DNA of 64,000 nt. Origin: Xylocopa sonorina (Eukaryota; Arthropoda; Insecta; Hymenoptera; Apidae). The translations under genes and the position numbers were made by a program. Positions 13,705 to 26,300 of the stretch are shown here, piece after piece. The DNA lies in the NCBI RefSeq assembly GCF_050948175.1, contig NW_027490092.1:1612001-1676000 (forward strand), written 5' to 3'. The notes under the pieces were generated by a model. It did no database searches. It worked only from the letters and a program-made list of their open reading frames with translations, and was not told where the DNA came from. How positions within the stretch are numbered: the first letter of the stretch is position 1; the number at the start of each line of letters is the position of its first letter.

Positions 13705-14410
13705 TGTCATTAGGGTTCTAATGCTTCTCAAAACGCGATATCGCATCACATTTCTATGTTTCATGATAAGATATAATATTCATTGTGGATTGTTATGTAT
13801 ACCTCGTATTCACTTCAAAAGAATGTAAATGCGACACGTCCTTGCTAGTAAATGGCGTTTGCAGATGTCTACGTATCGAAGCAGTAGATTTCCAATGCTT
13901 CTTAAATCGTCATATCGCATCTCATTTCTATGTTTCATGATAAGATATAATTTACATTGCGAAGTGTCACGTATACCTCGTATTCCTTTCAAAAGAATGT
14001 AAATGCGACAATTCCTTGCTAGGAAGTAGCGTTTTCAGATATCTGCGTATCGAAGCAATAGAGTTCTAATGCTTCTTAAATAGCCATATCGCATATCATT
14101 TCTATGTTTCATGATAAGGTATAATACTCATTGTGCAGTGTTATGTATATCTCGTCTATACTTCAAATGGATGTAAATGCGACACTTCCTTGCTAGGAAA
14201 TAGCGTTTGCAGATGTCTACGTATCGTGTCATTAGGGTTCTAATGCTTCTCAAAACGCGATATCGCATCACATTTCTATGTTTCATGATAAGATATAATA
14301 TTCATTGTGGATTGTTATGTATACCTCGTATTCACTTCAAAAGAATGTAAATGCGACACGTCCTTGCTAGTAAATGGCGTTTGCAGATGTCTACGTATCG
14401 AAGCAGTAGA
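13367..14410 (+). repeat. Tandem duplication of a 522-bp trimer with a hybrid junction unit
   Basis: Copy 1 is about 13,367-13,888 and copy 2 about 13,889-14,410. The rare TTTCCAATGC variant near 13,371 recurs at 13,893, and GGATTGTTATG with ACACGTCC near 13,790 recurs 522 bases later. The unit crossing 13,885 is a hybrid: its first part carries CTAGTAAATGG and GCAGTAG, its second TTTCCAATGC with AAATCGTC. That is what an unequal exchange within the monomer should leave, and the register is kept. Confidence 0.88.
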
Positions 14411-14469
14411 GTTCTAGTGCTTCTTAAATCGCCATATCGCATCTCATTTCAATGTTTCATGATAAGATA

Positions 14470-15513
14470 TAATATTCATTGTGCCGTGTTATGTATATCT
14501 CGTCTATACTTCAAATGGATGTAAATGCGACACTTCCTTGCTAGGAAATAGCGTTTGCAGATGTCTACGTGTCGAAGCAATAGTGTTCTAATGCTTCTTA
14601 AATCGTCATATCGCATCTCAATTTTATGTTTCATGATAAGATATAATATTCATTGTGAAGTGTCACGTATACCTCTTATTCCCTTCAAAAGAATGTAAAT
14701 GCGACACTTCCTTGCTTGGAAATAGCGTTTGCAGATGTCTACGTATCGTGGCATTAGAGTTCCAGTGCTTCTTAAATCGCCATATCGCGTCACACTTCAA
14801 TGTTTCATGATAAGATATAATATCTATTGTGCCGTGTTATGTATATCTCGTCTATACTTCAAATGGATGTAAATGCGACACTTCCTTGCTAGGAAATAGC
14901 GTTTGCAGATGTCTACGTATCGTGTCATTAGGCATCTAATGCTTCTCAAAACGTGATATCGCATCACATTTCTATGTTTCATGATAAGATATAATATTCA
15001 TTGTGCCGTGTCATGTATATCTCGTCTATACTTCAAATGGATGTAAATGCGACACTTCCTTGCTAGGAAATAGCGTTTGCAGATGTCTACGTGTCGAAGC
15101 AATAGTGTTCTAATGCTTCTAAAATCGTCATATCGCATCTCAATTTTATGTTTCATGATAAGATATAATATTCATTGTGAAGTGTCACGTATACCTCTTA
15201 TTCCCTTCAAAAGAATGTAAATGCGACACTTCCTTGCTAGGAAATAGCGTTTGCAGATGTCTACGTATCGTGGCATTAGAGTTCTAGTGCTTCTTAAATC
15301 GCCATATCGCGTCACACTTCAATGTTTCATGATAAGATATAATATCCATTGTGCCGTGTTATGTATATCTCGTCTATACTTCAAATGGATGTAAATGCGA
15401 CACTTCCTTGCTAGGAAATAGCGTTTGCAGATGTCTACGTATCGTGTCATTAGGCATCTAATGCTTCTCAAAACGCGATATCGCATCACATTTCTATGTT
15501 TCATGATAAGATA
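14470..15513 (+). repeat. Tandem duplication of a 522-bp trimer
   Basis: About 14,470-14,991 is repeated at 14,992-15,513. Shared rare variants are ACCTCTTATTCCC, CGCGTCACAC and CATTAGGCATC (near 14,931 and 15,453). A few substitutions separate the copies. Confidence 0.82.
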
Positions 15514-16128
15514 TAATATTCATTGTGGAGTGTTATGTATACCTCGTATTCACTTCAAAAGAATGTAAATGCGACACTTCCTTGCTAGTAAATGGCGTTT
15601 GCAGATGTCTACGTATCGAAGCAGTAGAGTTCTAGTGCTTCTTAAATCGCCATATCGCATCTCATTTCAATGTTTCATGATAAGATATAATATTCATTGT
15701 GCCGTGTTATGTATATCTCGTCTATACTTCAAATGGATGTAAATGCGACACTTCCTTGCTAGGAAATAGCGTTTTCAGATATCTTCGTATCGAAGCAATA
15801 GAGTTCTAATGCTTCTTAAATAGCCATATCGCATATCATGTCTATGTTTCATGATAAGGTATAATACTCATTGTGCAGTGTTATGTATATCTCGTCTATA
15901 CTTCAAATGGATGTAAATGCGACACTTCCTTGCTAGGAAATAGCGTTTGCAGATGTCTACGTATCGTGTCATTAGGGTTCTAATGCTTCTCAAAACGCGA
16001 TATCGCATCTCATTTCTATGTTTCGTGATAAGATATAATATTCATTGTGGAATGTTTTGTATACCTCGTATTCGTTTCAAAAGAATGTAAATGCGACACT
16101 TTCTTGCTAGGAAGTAGCGTTTGCAGAT

Positions 16129-19097
16129 ATCTTCGTATCGAAGCAATAGAGTTCTAGTGCTTCTTAAATAGCCATATCGCATATCATGTCTATGTTTCAT
16201 GATAAGGTATAATACTCATTGTGCAGTGTTATGTATATCTCGTCTATACTTCAAATGGATGTAAATGCGACACTTCCTTGCTAGGAAATAGCGTTTGCAG
16301 ATGTCTACGTATCGTGTCATTAGGGTTCTAATGCTTCTCAAAACGCGATATCGCATCTCATTTCTATGTTTCGTGATAAGATATAATATTCATTGTGGAA
16401 TGTTTTGTATACCTCGTATTCGTTTCAAAAGAATGTAAATGCGACACTTTCTTGCTAGGAAGTAGCGTTTGCAGATGTCTACGTATCGAAGCAATAGATT
16501 TCTAATGCTTCTTAAATCGTCATATCGCATCTCATTTCTATGTTTCATGATAAGATATAATTTACATTGCGAAGTGTCACGTATACCTCGTATTCCTTTC
16601 AAAAGAATGTAAATGCGACAATTCCTTGCTAGGAAGTAGCGTTTTCAGATATCTTCGTATCGAAGCAATAGAGTTCTAATGCTTCTTAAATAGCCATATC
16701 GCATATCATGTCTATGTTTCATGATAAGGTATAATACTCATTGTGCAGTGTTATGTATATCTCGTCTATACTTCAAATGGATGTAAATGCGACACTTCCT
16801 TGCTAGGAAATAGCGTTTGCAGATGTCTGCGTATCGTGTCATTAGGGTTCTAATGCTTCTCAAAACGCGATATCGCATCTCATTTCTATGTTTCATGATA
16901 AGATATAATATTCATTGTGGAATGTTATGTATACCTCGTATTCGTATCAAAAGAATGTAAATGCGACACTTTCTTGCTAGGAAGTAGCGTTTGCAGATGT
17001 CTACGTATCGAAGCAATAGATTTCTAATGCTTCTTAAATCGTCATATCGCATCTCATTTCTATGTTTCATGATAAGATATAATTTACATTGCGAAGTGTC
17101 ACGTATACCTCGTATTCCTTTCAAAAGAATGTAAATGCGACAATTCCTTGCTAGGAAGGTGCGTTTTCAGATATCTGCGTATCGAAGCAATAGAGTTCTA
17201 ATGCTTCTTAAATAGCCATATCGCATATCATTTCTATGTTTCATGATAAGGTATAATACTCATTGTGCAGTGTTATGTATATCTCGTCTATACTTCAAAT
17301 GGATGTAAATGCGACACTTCCTTGCTAGGAAATAGCGTTTGCAGATGTCTACGTATCGAAGCAATAGATTTCTAAAGCTTTCTAATTCGCGATATCGAAT
17401 CTCATATCTATGTTAATGATAATATATAATATTCATTGCGAAGTTTCATGTATACCACGCATACAATTCAAACGAATGTGAATGCGACAGTTCCTTGCTA
17501 GGAAATAGTGTTTGCAGATGTCTACGTGTCGAAGCAATAGTGTTCTAATGCTTCTTAAATCGTCATATCGCATCTCAATTTTATGTTTCATGATAAGATA
17601 TAATTTTCATTGTGAAGTGTCATGTATACCTCGTATTCCTTTCAAAAGAATGTAAATGCGCCACTCCCTTGTTAGGAAGTAGCGTTTGCAGATGTCTACG
17701 TATCGAACCAATAGAGTTCTAATGCTTCTTAAATCGCGATATCGCATCTCATTTCAATGTTTCATGATAAGATATAATATTCATTGTGCCGTGTTATGTA
17801 TATCTCGTCTATACTTCAAATGGATGTAAATGCGACACTTCCTTGCTAGGAAATAGCGTTTTCAGATATCTTCGTATCGAAGCAATAGAGTTCTAGTGCT
17901 TCTTAAATAGCCATATCGCATATCATTTCTATGTTTCATGATAAGGTATAATACTCATTGTGCAGTGTTATGTATATCTCGTCTATACTTCAAATGGATG
18001 TAAATGCGACACTTCCTTGCTAGGAAATAGCGTTTGCAGATGTCTACGTATCGTGTCATTAGGGTTCTAAAGCTTCTCAAAACGCGATATCGCATCTCAT
18101 TTCTATGTTTCATGATAAGATATAATATTCATTGTGGAATGTTTTGTATACCTCGTATTCGTTTCAAAAGAATGTAAATGCGACACTTTCTTGCTAGGAA
18201 GTAGCGTTTGCAGATGTCTACGTATCGAAGCAATAGATTTCTAATGCTTCTTAAATCGTCATATCGCATCTCATTTCTATGTTTCATGATAAGATATAAT
18301 TTACATTGCGAAGTGTCACGTATACCTCGTATTCCTTTCAAAAGAATGTAAATGCGACAATTCCTTGCTAGGAAGTAGCGTTTTCAGATATCTGCGTATC
18401 GAAGCAATAGAGTTCTAATGCTTCTTAAATAGCCATATCGCATATCATTTCTATGTTTCATGATAAGGTATAATACTCATTGTGCAGTGTTATGTATATC
18501 TCGTCTATACTTCAAATGGATGTAAATGCGACACTTCCTTGCTAGGAAATAGCGTTTGCAGATGTCTACGTATCGTGTCATTAGGGTTCTAATGCTTCTC
18601 AAAACGCGATATCGCATCTCATTTCTATGTTTCATGATAAGATATAATATTCATTGTGGAATGTTATGTATACCTCGTATTAGTTTCAAAAGAATGTAAA
18701 TGCGACACTTTCTTGCTAGGAAGTAGCGTTTGCAGATGTCTACGTATCGAAGCAATAGATTTCTAATGCTTCTTAAATCGTCATATCGCATCTCATTTCT
18801 ATGTTTCATGATAAGATATAATTTACATTGCGAAGTGTCACGTATACCTCGTATTCCTTTCAAAAGAATGTAAATGCGACAATTCCTTGCTAGGAAGTAG
18901 CGTTTTCAGATATCTGCGTATCGAAGCAATAGAGTTCTAATGCTTCTTAAATAGCCATATCGCATATCATTTCTATGTTTCATGATAAGGTATAATACTC
19001 ATTGTGCAGTGTTATGTATATCTCGTCTATACTTCAAATGGATGTAAATGCGACACTTCCTTGCTAGGAAATAGCGTTTGCAGATGTCTACGTATCG
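16129..19097 (+). repeat. 2,969-bp segmental repeat, copy 2
   Basis: Second copy of 10,736-13,704. Its left edge lies inside a hybrid unit. Up to about 16,125 the unit is kind B (TTTCTTGCTAGGAAG, GTTTGCAGAT), then it becomes ATCTTCGTATCG, which in other units follows TTTTCAG. The segment 15,781-16,128 also resembles 16,129-16,476 at a 348-bp offset. The CTAGTGC base near 16,162 agrees with 10,769 rather than with 15,814, which favours an arriving copy of the 10.7-kb block. Confidence 0.85.
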
Positions 19098-21499
19098 AAG
19101 CAAAAGATTTCTAAAGCTTTCTAATTCGCGATATCGAATCTCATATCTATGTTAATGATAATATATAATATTCATTGCGAAGTTTCATGTATACCACGCA
19201 TACAATTCAAACGAATGTGAATGCGACAGTTCCTTGCTAGGAAATAGTGTTTGCAGATGTCTACGTGTCGAAGCAATAGTGTTCTAATGCTTCTTAAATC
19301 GTCATATCGCATCTCAAGTTTATGTTTCATGATAAGATATAATATTCATTGTGAAGTGTCATGTATACCTCGTATTCCTTTCAAAAGAATGTAAATGCGC
19401 CACTCCCTTGTTAGGAAGTAGCGTTTGCAGATGTCAACGTATCGAACCAATAGAGTTCTAATGCTTCTTAAATCGCGATATCGCATCTCATTTCAATGTT
19501 TCATGATAAGATATAATATTCATTGTGCCGTGTTATGTATATCTCGTCTATACTTCAAATGGATGTAAATGCGACACTTCCTTGCTAGGAAATAGCGTTT
19601 GCAGATGTCTACGTATCGTGTCATTAGGGTTCTAATGCTTCTCAAAACGCGATATCGCATCTCATTTCTATGTTTCATGATAAGATATAATATTCATTGT
19701 GGAATGTTTTGTATACCTCGTATTCGTTTCAAAAGAATGTAAATGCGACACTTTCTTGCTAGGAAGTAGCGTTTGCAGATGTCTACGTATCGAAGCAATA
19801 GATTTCTAATGCTTCTTAAATCGTCATATCGCATCTCATTTCTATGTTTCATCATAAGATATAATTTACATTGCGAAGTGTCACGTATACCTCGTATTCC
19901 TTTCAAAAGAATGTAAATGCGACAATTCCTTGCTAGGAAGTAGCGTTTTCAGATATCTGCGTATCGAAGCAATAGAGTTCTAATGCTTCTTAAATAGCCA
20001 TATCGCATATCATTTCTATGTTTCATGATAAGGTATAATACTCATTGTGCAGTGTTATGTATATCTCGTCTATACTTCAAATGGATGTAAATGCGACACT
20101 TCCTTGCTAGGAAATAGCGTTTGCAGATGTCTACGTATCGTGTCATTAGGGTTGTAATGCTTCTCAAAACGCGATATCGCATCACATTTCTATGTTTCAT
20201 GATAAGATATAATATTCATTGTGGAGTGTTATGTATACCTCGTATTCACTTCAAAAGAATGTAAATGCGACACTTCCTTGCTAGTAAATGGCGTTTGCAG
20301 ATGTCTACGTATCGAAGCAGTAGAGTTCTAGTGCTTCTTAAATCGCCATATCGCATCTCATTTCAATGTTTCATGATAAGATATAATATTCATTGTGCCG
20401 TGTTATGTATATCTCGTCTATACTTCAAATGGATGTAAATGCGACACTTCCTTGCTAGGAAATAGCGTTTGCAGATGTCTACGTATCGAAGCAATAGATT
20501 TCTAAAGCTTTCTAATTCGCGATATCGAATCTCATATCTATGTTTCATGATAATATATAATATTCATTGCGAAGTTTCATGTATACCACGCATACAATTC
20601 AAACGAATGTGAATGCGACAGTTCCTTGCTAGGAAATAGTGTTTGCAGATGTCTACGTGTCGAAGCAATAGTGTTCTAATGCTTCTTAAATCGTCATATC
20701 GCATCTCAATTTTATGTTTCATGATAAGATATAATATTCATTGTGAAGTGTCATGTATACCTCGTATTCGTTTCAAAAGAATGTAAATGCGACACTTTCT
20801 TGCTAGGAAGTAGCGTTTGCAGATGTCTACGTATCGAAGCAATAGATTTCTAATGCTTCTTAAATCGTCATATCGCATCTCATTTCTATGTTTCATGATA
20901 AGATATAATTTACATTGCGAAGTGTCACGTATACCTCTTATTCCCTTCAAAAGAATGTAAATGCGACACTTCCTTGCTAGGAAATAGCGTTTGCAGATGT
21001 CTACGTATCGTGGCATTAGAGTTCTAGTGCTTCTTAAATCGCCATATCGCATCACACTTCAATGTTTCATGATAAGATATAATATCCATTGTGCCGTGTT
21101 ATGTATATCTCGTCTATACTTCAAATGGATGTAAATGCGACACTTCCTTGCTAGGAAATAGCGTTTGCAGATGTCTACGTATCGTGTCATTAGGGTTCTA
21201 GTGCTTCTCAAAACGCGATATCGCATCACATTTCTATGTTTCATGATAAGATATAATATTCATTGTGGAGTGTTATGTATACCTCGTATTCACTTCAAAA
21301 GAATGTAAATGCGACACTTCCTTGCTAGTAAATGGCGTTTGCAGATGTCTACGTATCGAAGAAGTAGAGTTCTAGTGCTTCTTAAATCGCCATATCGCAT
21401 CTCATTTCAATGTTTCATGATAAGATATAATATTCATTGTGCCGTGTTCTGTATATCTCGTCTATACTTCAAATGGATGTAAATGCGACACTTCCTTGC

Positions 21500-24400
21500 T
21501 AGGAAATAGAGTTTCCAGATGACTACGTGTCGAAACAATAGAGTTCTAATTATTCTTAAAATGCCATATCGCATCTCACTTCTATGTTTCATGATAAGAT
21601 ATAATATTCATTGCGAAGTGTCATGTATATCTCGTATTCACTTCAAACGAATGTAAATGCGACACTTCCATGCTAGGAAATAGCGTTTGCAGATGTCTAC
21701 GTATCGTAGCAATAGAGTTCTAATGCTTCTCAAAACGCGATATAGCACCTCATTCCTATGTTTCATGATAAGATATAATATTCATTGCGAAGTGTCATGC
21801 ATATCTCGTATTCACTTCAAAAGAATGTAGATGCGACAATTCCATGCTAGGAAATATTGTTTGCAGATGTCTACGTATCACAGCAATAGAGTTCTAATGC
21901 TCCCTAAAATGCGATATCGCACCTCTCTTCTATGTTTCATGATAAGGTATAATATTCATTGCGAAGTGTCATGTATACCTCGTATTCACTTCAAAAGATT
22001 GCAAATGCGACACTTCCATGCTAGGAAATAGCGTTTGCAGATGTCTACGTATCGCAGCAATAGAGTTCTAATACGTCCAAAAACGCGATATGGCATCTCT
22101 CTTCTATGTTTCATGATAAGGTATAATATTCATTTCGAAGTGTCGTGTATATCTCGTATTCACTTCAAAAGAATGTAAATGCGACAACTCCATGCTAGGA
22201 AATAGCGTTTGCAGATGTCTACGTATCGTAGCTATAGATTTCTAATGCTTCTTAAAACGCGATATCGCATCTCACTGCTATGTTTCATGAAAAGATATAA
22301 TATTCATTATGGAGTGTTATGTATACATCGTACTCACTTCAAAAGAGTGTAAATGCGTCCCTTCCATGCTAGGAAATAGCGTTTGCAGATGTCTACGTAT
22401 CGTAGCAATAGAGTTCTAATGCTTCTTAGAACGCGATATCGCATCTCACTTCTATGTTTCATGATAAGATATAATATTCATTGCGAAGTGTCATGTATAC
22501 CTCGTATTCACTTCAAAAGAATGTAAATAAGACACTTCCATGCTAGGAAATAGCCTTTGCAGATGTCTACGTATCGTAGCTATAGAGTTCTAATGCTTCT
22601 CACAACGCGATATAGCACCTCATTCCTATGTTTCATGATAAGATATAATATTCATTGCGAAGTGTCATGTATACCTCGATTTCACTTCACAAGAATGTAA
22701 TTGCGACACTTCCTTGCTTGGAAATATTGTTTGCAGATGTCTACGTATCACAGCAATAGAGTAATAATGCTTCTTAAAACGAGATGTCGTATTTCATTTC
22801 TATGTTTCATGATAAGATATAATATTCATTGCGAAGTGTCATGCATATCTCGTATTCACTGCAAAAGAATGTAAATGCGACAATTCCATGCTAGGAAAAG
22901 GCGTTTGCAGATGTCTACGTATCGCAGCAATAGAGTATTAATGCTTCCTAAAACGCGATATCGCACCTCTCTTCTATGTTTCATGATAAGGTATAATATT
23001 CATTGCGAAGTGTCATGTATACCTCGTATTCACTTCAAATGAATGTAAATGCGACACTTCCATGCTAGGAAATAGCGTTTGCAGATGTCTACGTATCGTA
23101 GCAATAGAGTTCTAATGCTTCTTAAAACGCGATATGGCATCTCACTGCTATGTTTCATGAGAAGATATAATATTCATTGCGAAGTGTCATGTATATCTCG
23201 TATTCACATCAAAAGAATGTAAATGCGACACTTCCATGCTAGGAAATAGCGTTTGCAGATGTCTACGTATCGCAGCAATAGAGTTCCAATGCTTCCTAAA
23301 ACGCGATATCGCATCACTCTTCTATGTTTCATGATAAGGTATAATATTCATAGCGAAGTGTCATGTATACCTCGTATTCACTTCAAATGAATGTAAATGC
23401 GACACTTCCATGCTAGGAAATAGCGTTTGCAGATGTCTACGTATCGTAGCAATAGAGTTCTAATGCTTCTTAAAACGCGATATCGCATCTCACTGCTATG
23501 TTTCACGATAAGATATAATATTCATTATGGAATGATATGTGTACCTCGTACTCACTTCAAAAGAAAGTAAATGCGACCCTTCCATGCTAGGGAATAGCCT
23601 TTGCAGATGTCTACGTATCGTAGCAATAGAGTTCTAATGCTTCTTAGAACGCGACATCGCATCTCACTGCTATGTTTCATGAGAAGATATAATATTCATT
23701 GCGAAGTGTCATGTATATCTCGTATTCACATCAAAAGAATGTAAATGCGACACTTCCATGCTAGGAAATAGCGATTGCAGATGTCTACGTATCGTAGCAG
23801 TAGAGTTCTAATGCTTCTCAAAACGCGATATAGCACCTCATTCCTATGTTTCATGATAAGATATAATATTCATTGCGAAGTGTCATGTATATCTCGTATT
23901 CACTTCAAACGAATGTAAATGCGACACTTCCATGCTAGGAAATAGCGTTTGCACATGTCTACGTATCGTAGCAATAGAGTTCTAATGCTTCTTAAAACGC
24001 GATATCGCATCTCACTGCTATGTTTCATGAGAAGATATAATATTCATTGCGAAGTGTCATCTATATCTCGTATTCACATCAAAAGAATGTAAATGCGACA
24101 CTTCCATGCTAGGAAATAGCGAATGCAGATGTCTAAGTATCGTAGCAATAGAGTTCTAATGCTTCTCAAAACGCGATATAGCACCTCATTCCTATGTTTC
24201 ATGATAAGATATAATATTCATTGCGAAGTGTCATGTATATCTCGTATTCACTTCAAACGAATGTAAATGCGACACTTCCATGCTAGGAAATAGCGTTTGC
24301 AGATGTCTACGTATCGTAGCAACAGAGTTCTAATGCTTCTTAAAACGCGATATCGCATCTCACTGCTATGTTTCATGAGAAGATATAATATTCATTGCGA

Positions 24401-26300
24401 AGTGTCATGTATATCTCGTATTCACATCAAAAGAATGTAAATGCGACCCTTCCATGCTAGGAACTAGCGTTTGCAGATGTCTACGTATCGTAGCAATAGA
24501 GTTCTAATGCTTCTTAGAACGCGATCTCGCATCTCACTTCTATGTTTCATGATAAGATATAATATTCATTGCGAAGTGTCATGTATACCTCGTATTCACT
24601 TCAAAAGAATGTAAATATGACACTTCCATGCTAGGAAATATTGTTTGCAGATGTCTACGTATCACAGCAATAGAGTACTAATGCTTCTTAAAACGAGATG
24701 TCGTATTTCACTTCTATGTTTCGTAATAAGATATAATATTCATTGTGTAATGTTATGTATACCTCGTATTCACTTCAGTGGAATGTAAGTGCGAAATTTC
24801 CTTGCTAGGAAATAGAGTTTGCAGATGTCTACGTATAATAGCAATAGAGTTCTAATGCTTCTCAAAACGCGATATAGCACCTAATTCCTATGTTTCATGA
24901 TAAGCTATAATATTCATTGCGAAGTGTCATGTACATCTCGTATTCACTTCAAGAGAATGTAAATGCAACACTTCCATGCTACGAAATAGCTTTTGCAGAT
25001 GTCTGCGTATCGTAGCAATAGAGTTCTAATGCTTCTTAAAACGCGATATCGCATCTCACTGCTATGTTTCATGATAAGATATAATATTCATTATGGAGTG
25101 TTATGTATACCTCGTACTCACTTCAAAAGAATGTAAATGCGACCCTTCCATGCTAGGAAATAGCCTTTGCAGATGTCTACGTATCGTAGCTGTAGAGTTC
25201 TAATGCTTCTCAAAACGCGATATAGCACCTCATTCCTATGTTTCATGATAAGATATAATATTCATTGCGAAGTGTCATGCATATCTCGTATTCACTTCAA
25301 AAGAATGTAAATGCGACAATTCCATGCTAGGAAATAGCGTTTGCAGATGTCTACGTATCGCAGCAATAGAGTTTTAATGCTTCCTAAAACGCGATATCGC
25401 ACCTCTCTTCTATGTTTCATGATAAGGTATAATATTCATTGCGAAGTGTCATGTATACCTCGTATTCACTTCAAAAGAATGTAAATGCGACACTTCCATG
25501 CTAGGAAATAGCGTTTGCAGATGTCTACGTATCGCAGCAATAGAGTTCTAATACGTCCTAAAACGCGATATGGCATCTCCCTTCTATGTTTCATGATAAG
25601 GTATAATATTCATTGCGAAGTGTCATGTATACCTCGTGTTCACTTCAAATGAATGTAAATGCGACACTTCCATGCTAGGAAATAGCTTTTGCAGATGTCT
25701 ACGTATCGTAGCAATAGGGTTCTAATGCTTCTTAGAACGCGATATCGCATCTCACTTCTATGTTCCATGATAAGATATAATATTCATTGCGAAGTGTCAT
25801 GTATACCTCGATTTCACTTCACAAGAATGTAAATGCGACACTTCCTTGCTAGGAAATATTGTTTGCAGATGTCTACGTATCACAGCATTAGAGTTCTAAT
25901 GCTCCCTAAAATGCGATATCGCACCTCTCTTCTATGTTTCATGATAAGGTATAATATTCACTGCGAAGTGTCATGTATACCTCGTATTCACTTCAAAAGA
26001 ATGTAAATGCGACACTTCCATGCTAGGAAATAGCGTTTGCAGATGTCTACGTATCGCAGCAGTAGAGTTCTAATACGTCCTAAAACGCGATATGGCATCT
26101 CTCTTCTATGTTTCATGATAAGGTATAATATTCATTGCGAAGTGTCATGTATACCTCGTATTCACTTCAAATGAATGTAAATGCGACACTTCCATGCTAG
26201 GAAATAGCGTTTGCAGATGTCTACGTATCGTAGCAATAGAGTTCTAATGCTTCTTAAAACGCGATATCGCATCTCATTTCTATGTTTCATGATAAGATAT
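21500..26300 (+). repeat. Type 1 satellite block
   Basis: About 28 type 1 units with CGTAGCAATAG or CGCAGCAATAG and TTCCATGC. Local higher-order order is visible, including a 348-bp dimer repeated three times near 23,683-24,430 and 522-bp spacing of the ATACGTCCTAAAACG variant (about 25,550 and 26,072). From about 24,850 the block is the left part of the large duplication with 39,116 onward. The left entry unit, with GAGTTTCCAGATGACTACG and CGAAACAATAG, also occurs inside the 33.5-37.7 kb units. Confidence 0.85.
23683..24430 (+). repeat. 348-bp dimer repeats
   Basis: The variant CATGAGAAGATATAATATTC recurs with GAAG at 23,683, 24,031 and 24,379, exactly two monomers apart. The intervening units share ATATAGCACCTCATTCC and CACTTCAAACGAATG. 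The dimer copies are close but not identical. Confidence 0.8.

Larger units (their letters stand above)
2990..21500 (+). repeat. Type 2 satellite block (left, 18.5 kb)
   Basis: About 106 units, mostly with CGAAGCAATAG or CGTGTCATTAGG in place of CGTAGCAATAG. Several recurring unit kinds can be told apart. One reads TCTCGTCTATACTTCAAATG with CGTGTCATTAGGG (A). One reads GGAATGTTATG, CGTATTCGTTTC and TTTCTTGCTAGGAAG (B). One reads GTGTCACGTATACC, CGTATTCCTTTC and ACAATTCC (C). Another reads AAAGCTTTCTAATTCGCG. A-B-C often appear as a 522-bp trimer, mixed into longer periods of 870, 1,043, 1,217 and 5,393 bp. The block enters near 2,990 and leaves near 21,500, where the GAGTTTCCAGATGACTACG variant marks the return to type 1. 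Nothing other than satellite is visible. Confidence 0.88.

Noticed and set aside
5084..21244. Many 60-110-codon open frames on the minus strand, arginine- and lysine-rich and alike (as also at 28,052-31,512 and 42,315-47,342)
   Set aside because: The 174-bp unit is exactly 58 codons, so one frame stays in register across units and yields the same peptide wherever its single stop codon (TGA in the antisense of ATTCATTG) or a neighbouring one is mutated. The repeats evolve as DNA, with no codon-position bias that I can see, and there is no promoter or conserved protein domain.
21831..22031. Short plus-strand open frames (also 31,879-32,094 and 40,687-40,968)
   Set aside because: Same cause: chance open frames through one or two satellite units. 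The one at 31,879 is open partly because of the 4-bp out-of-register junction.
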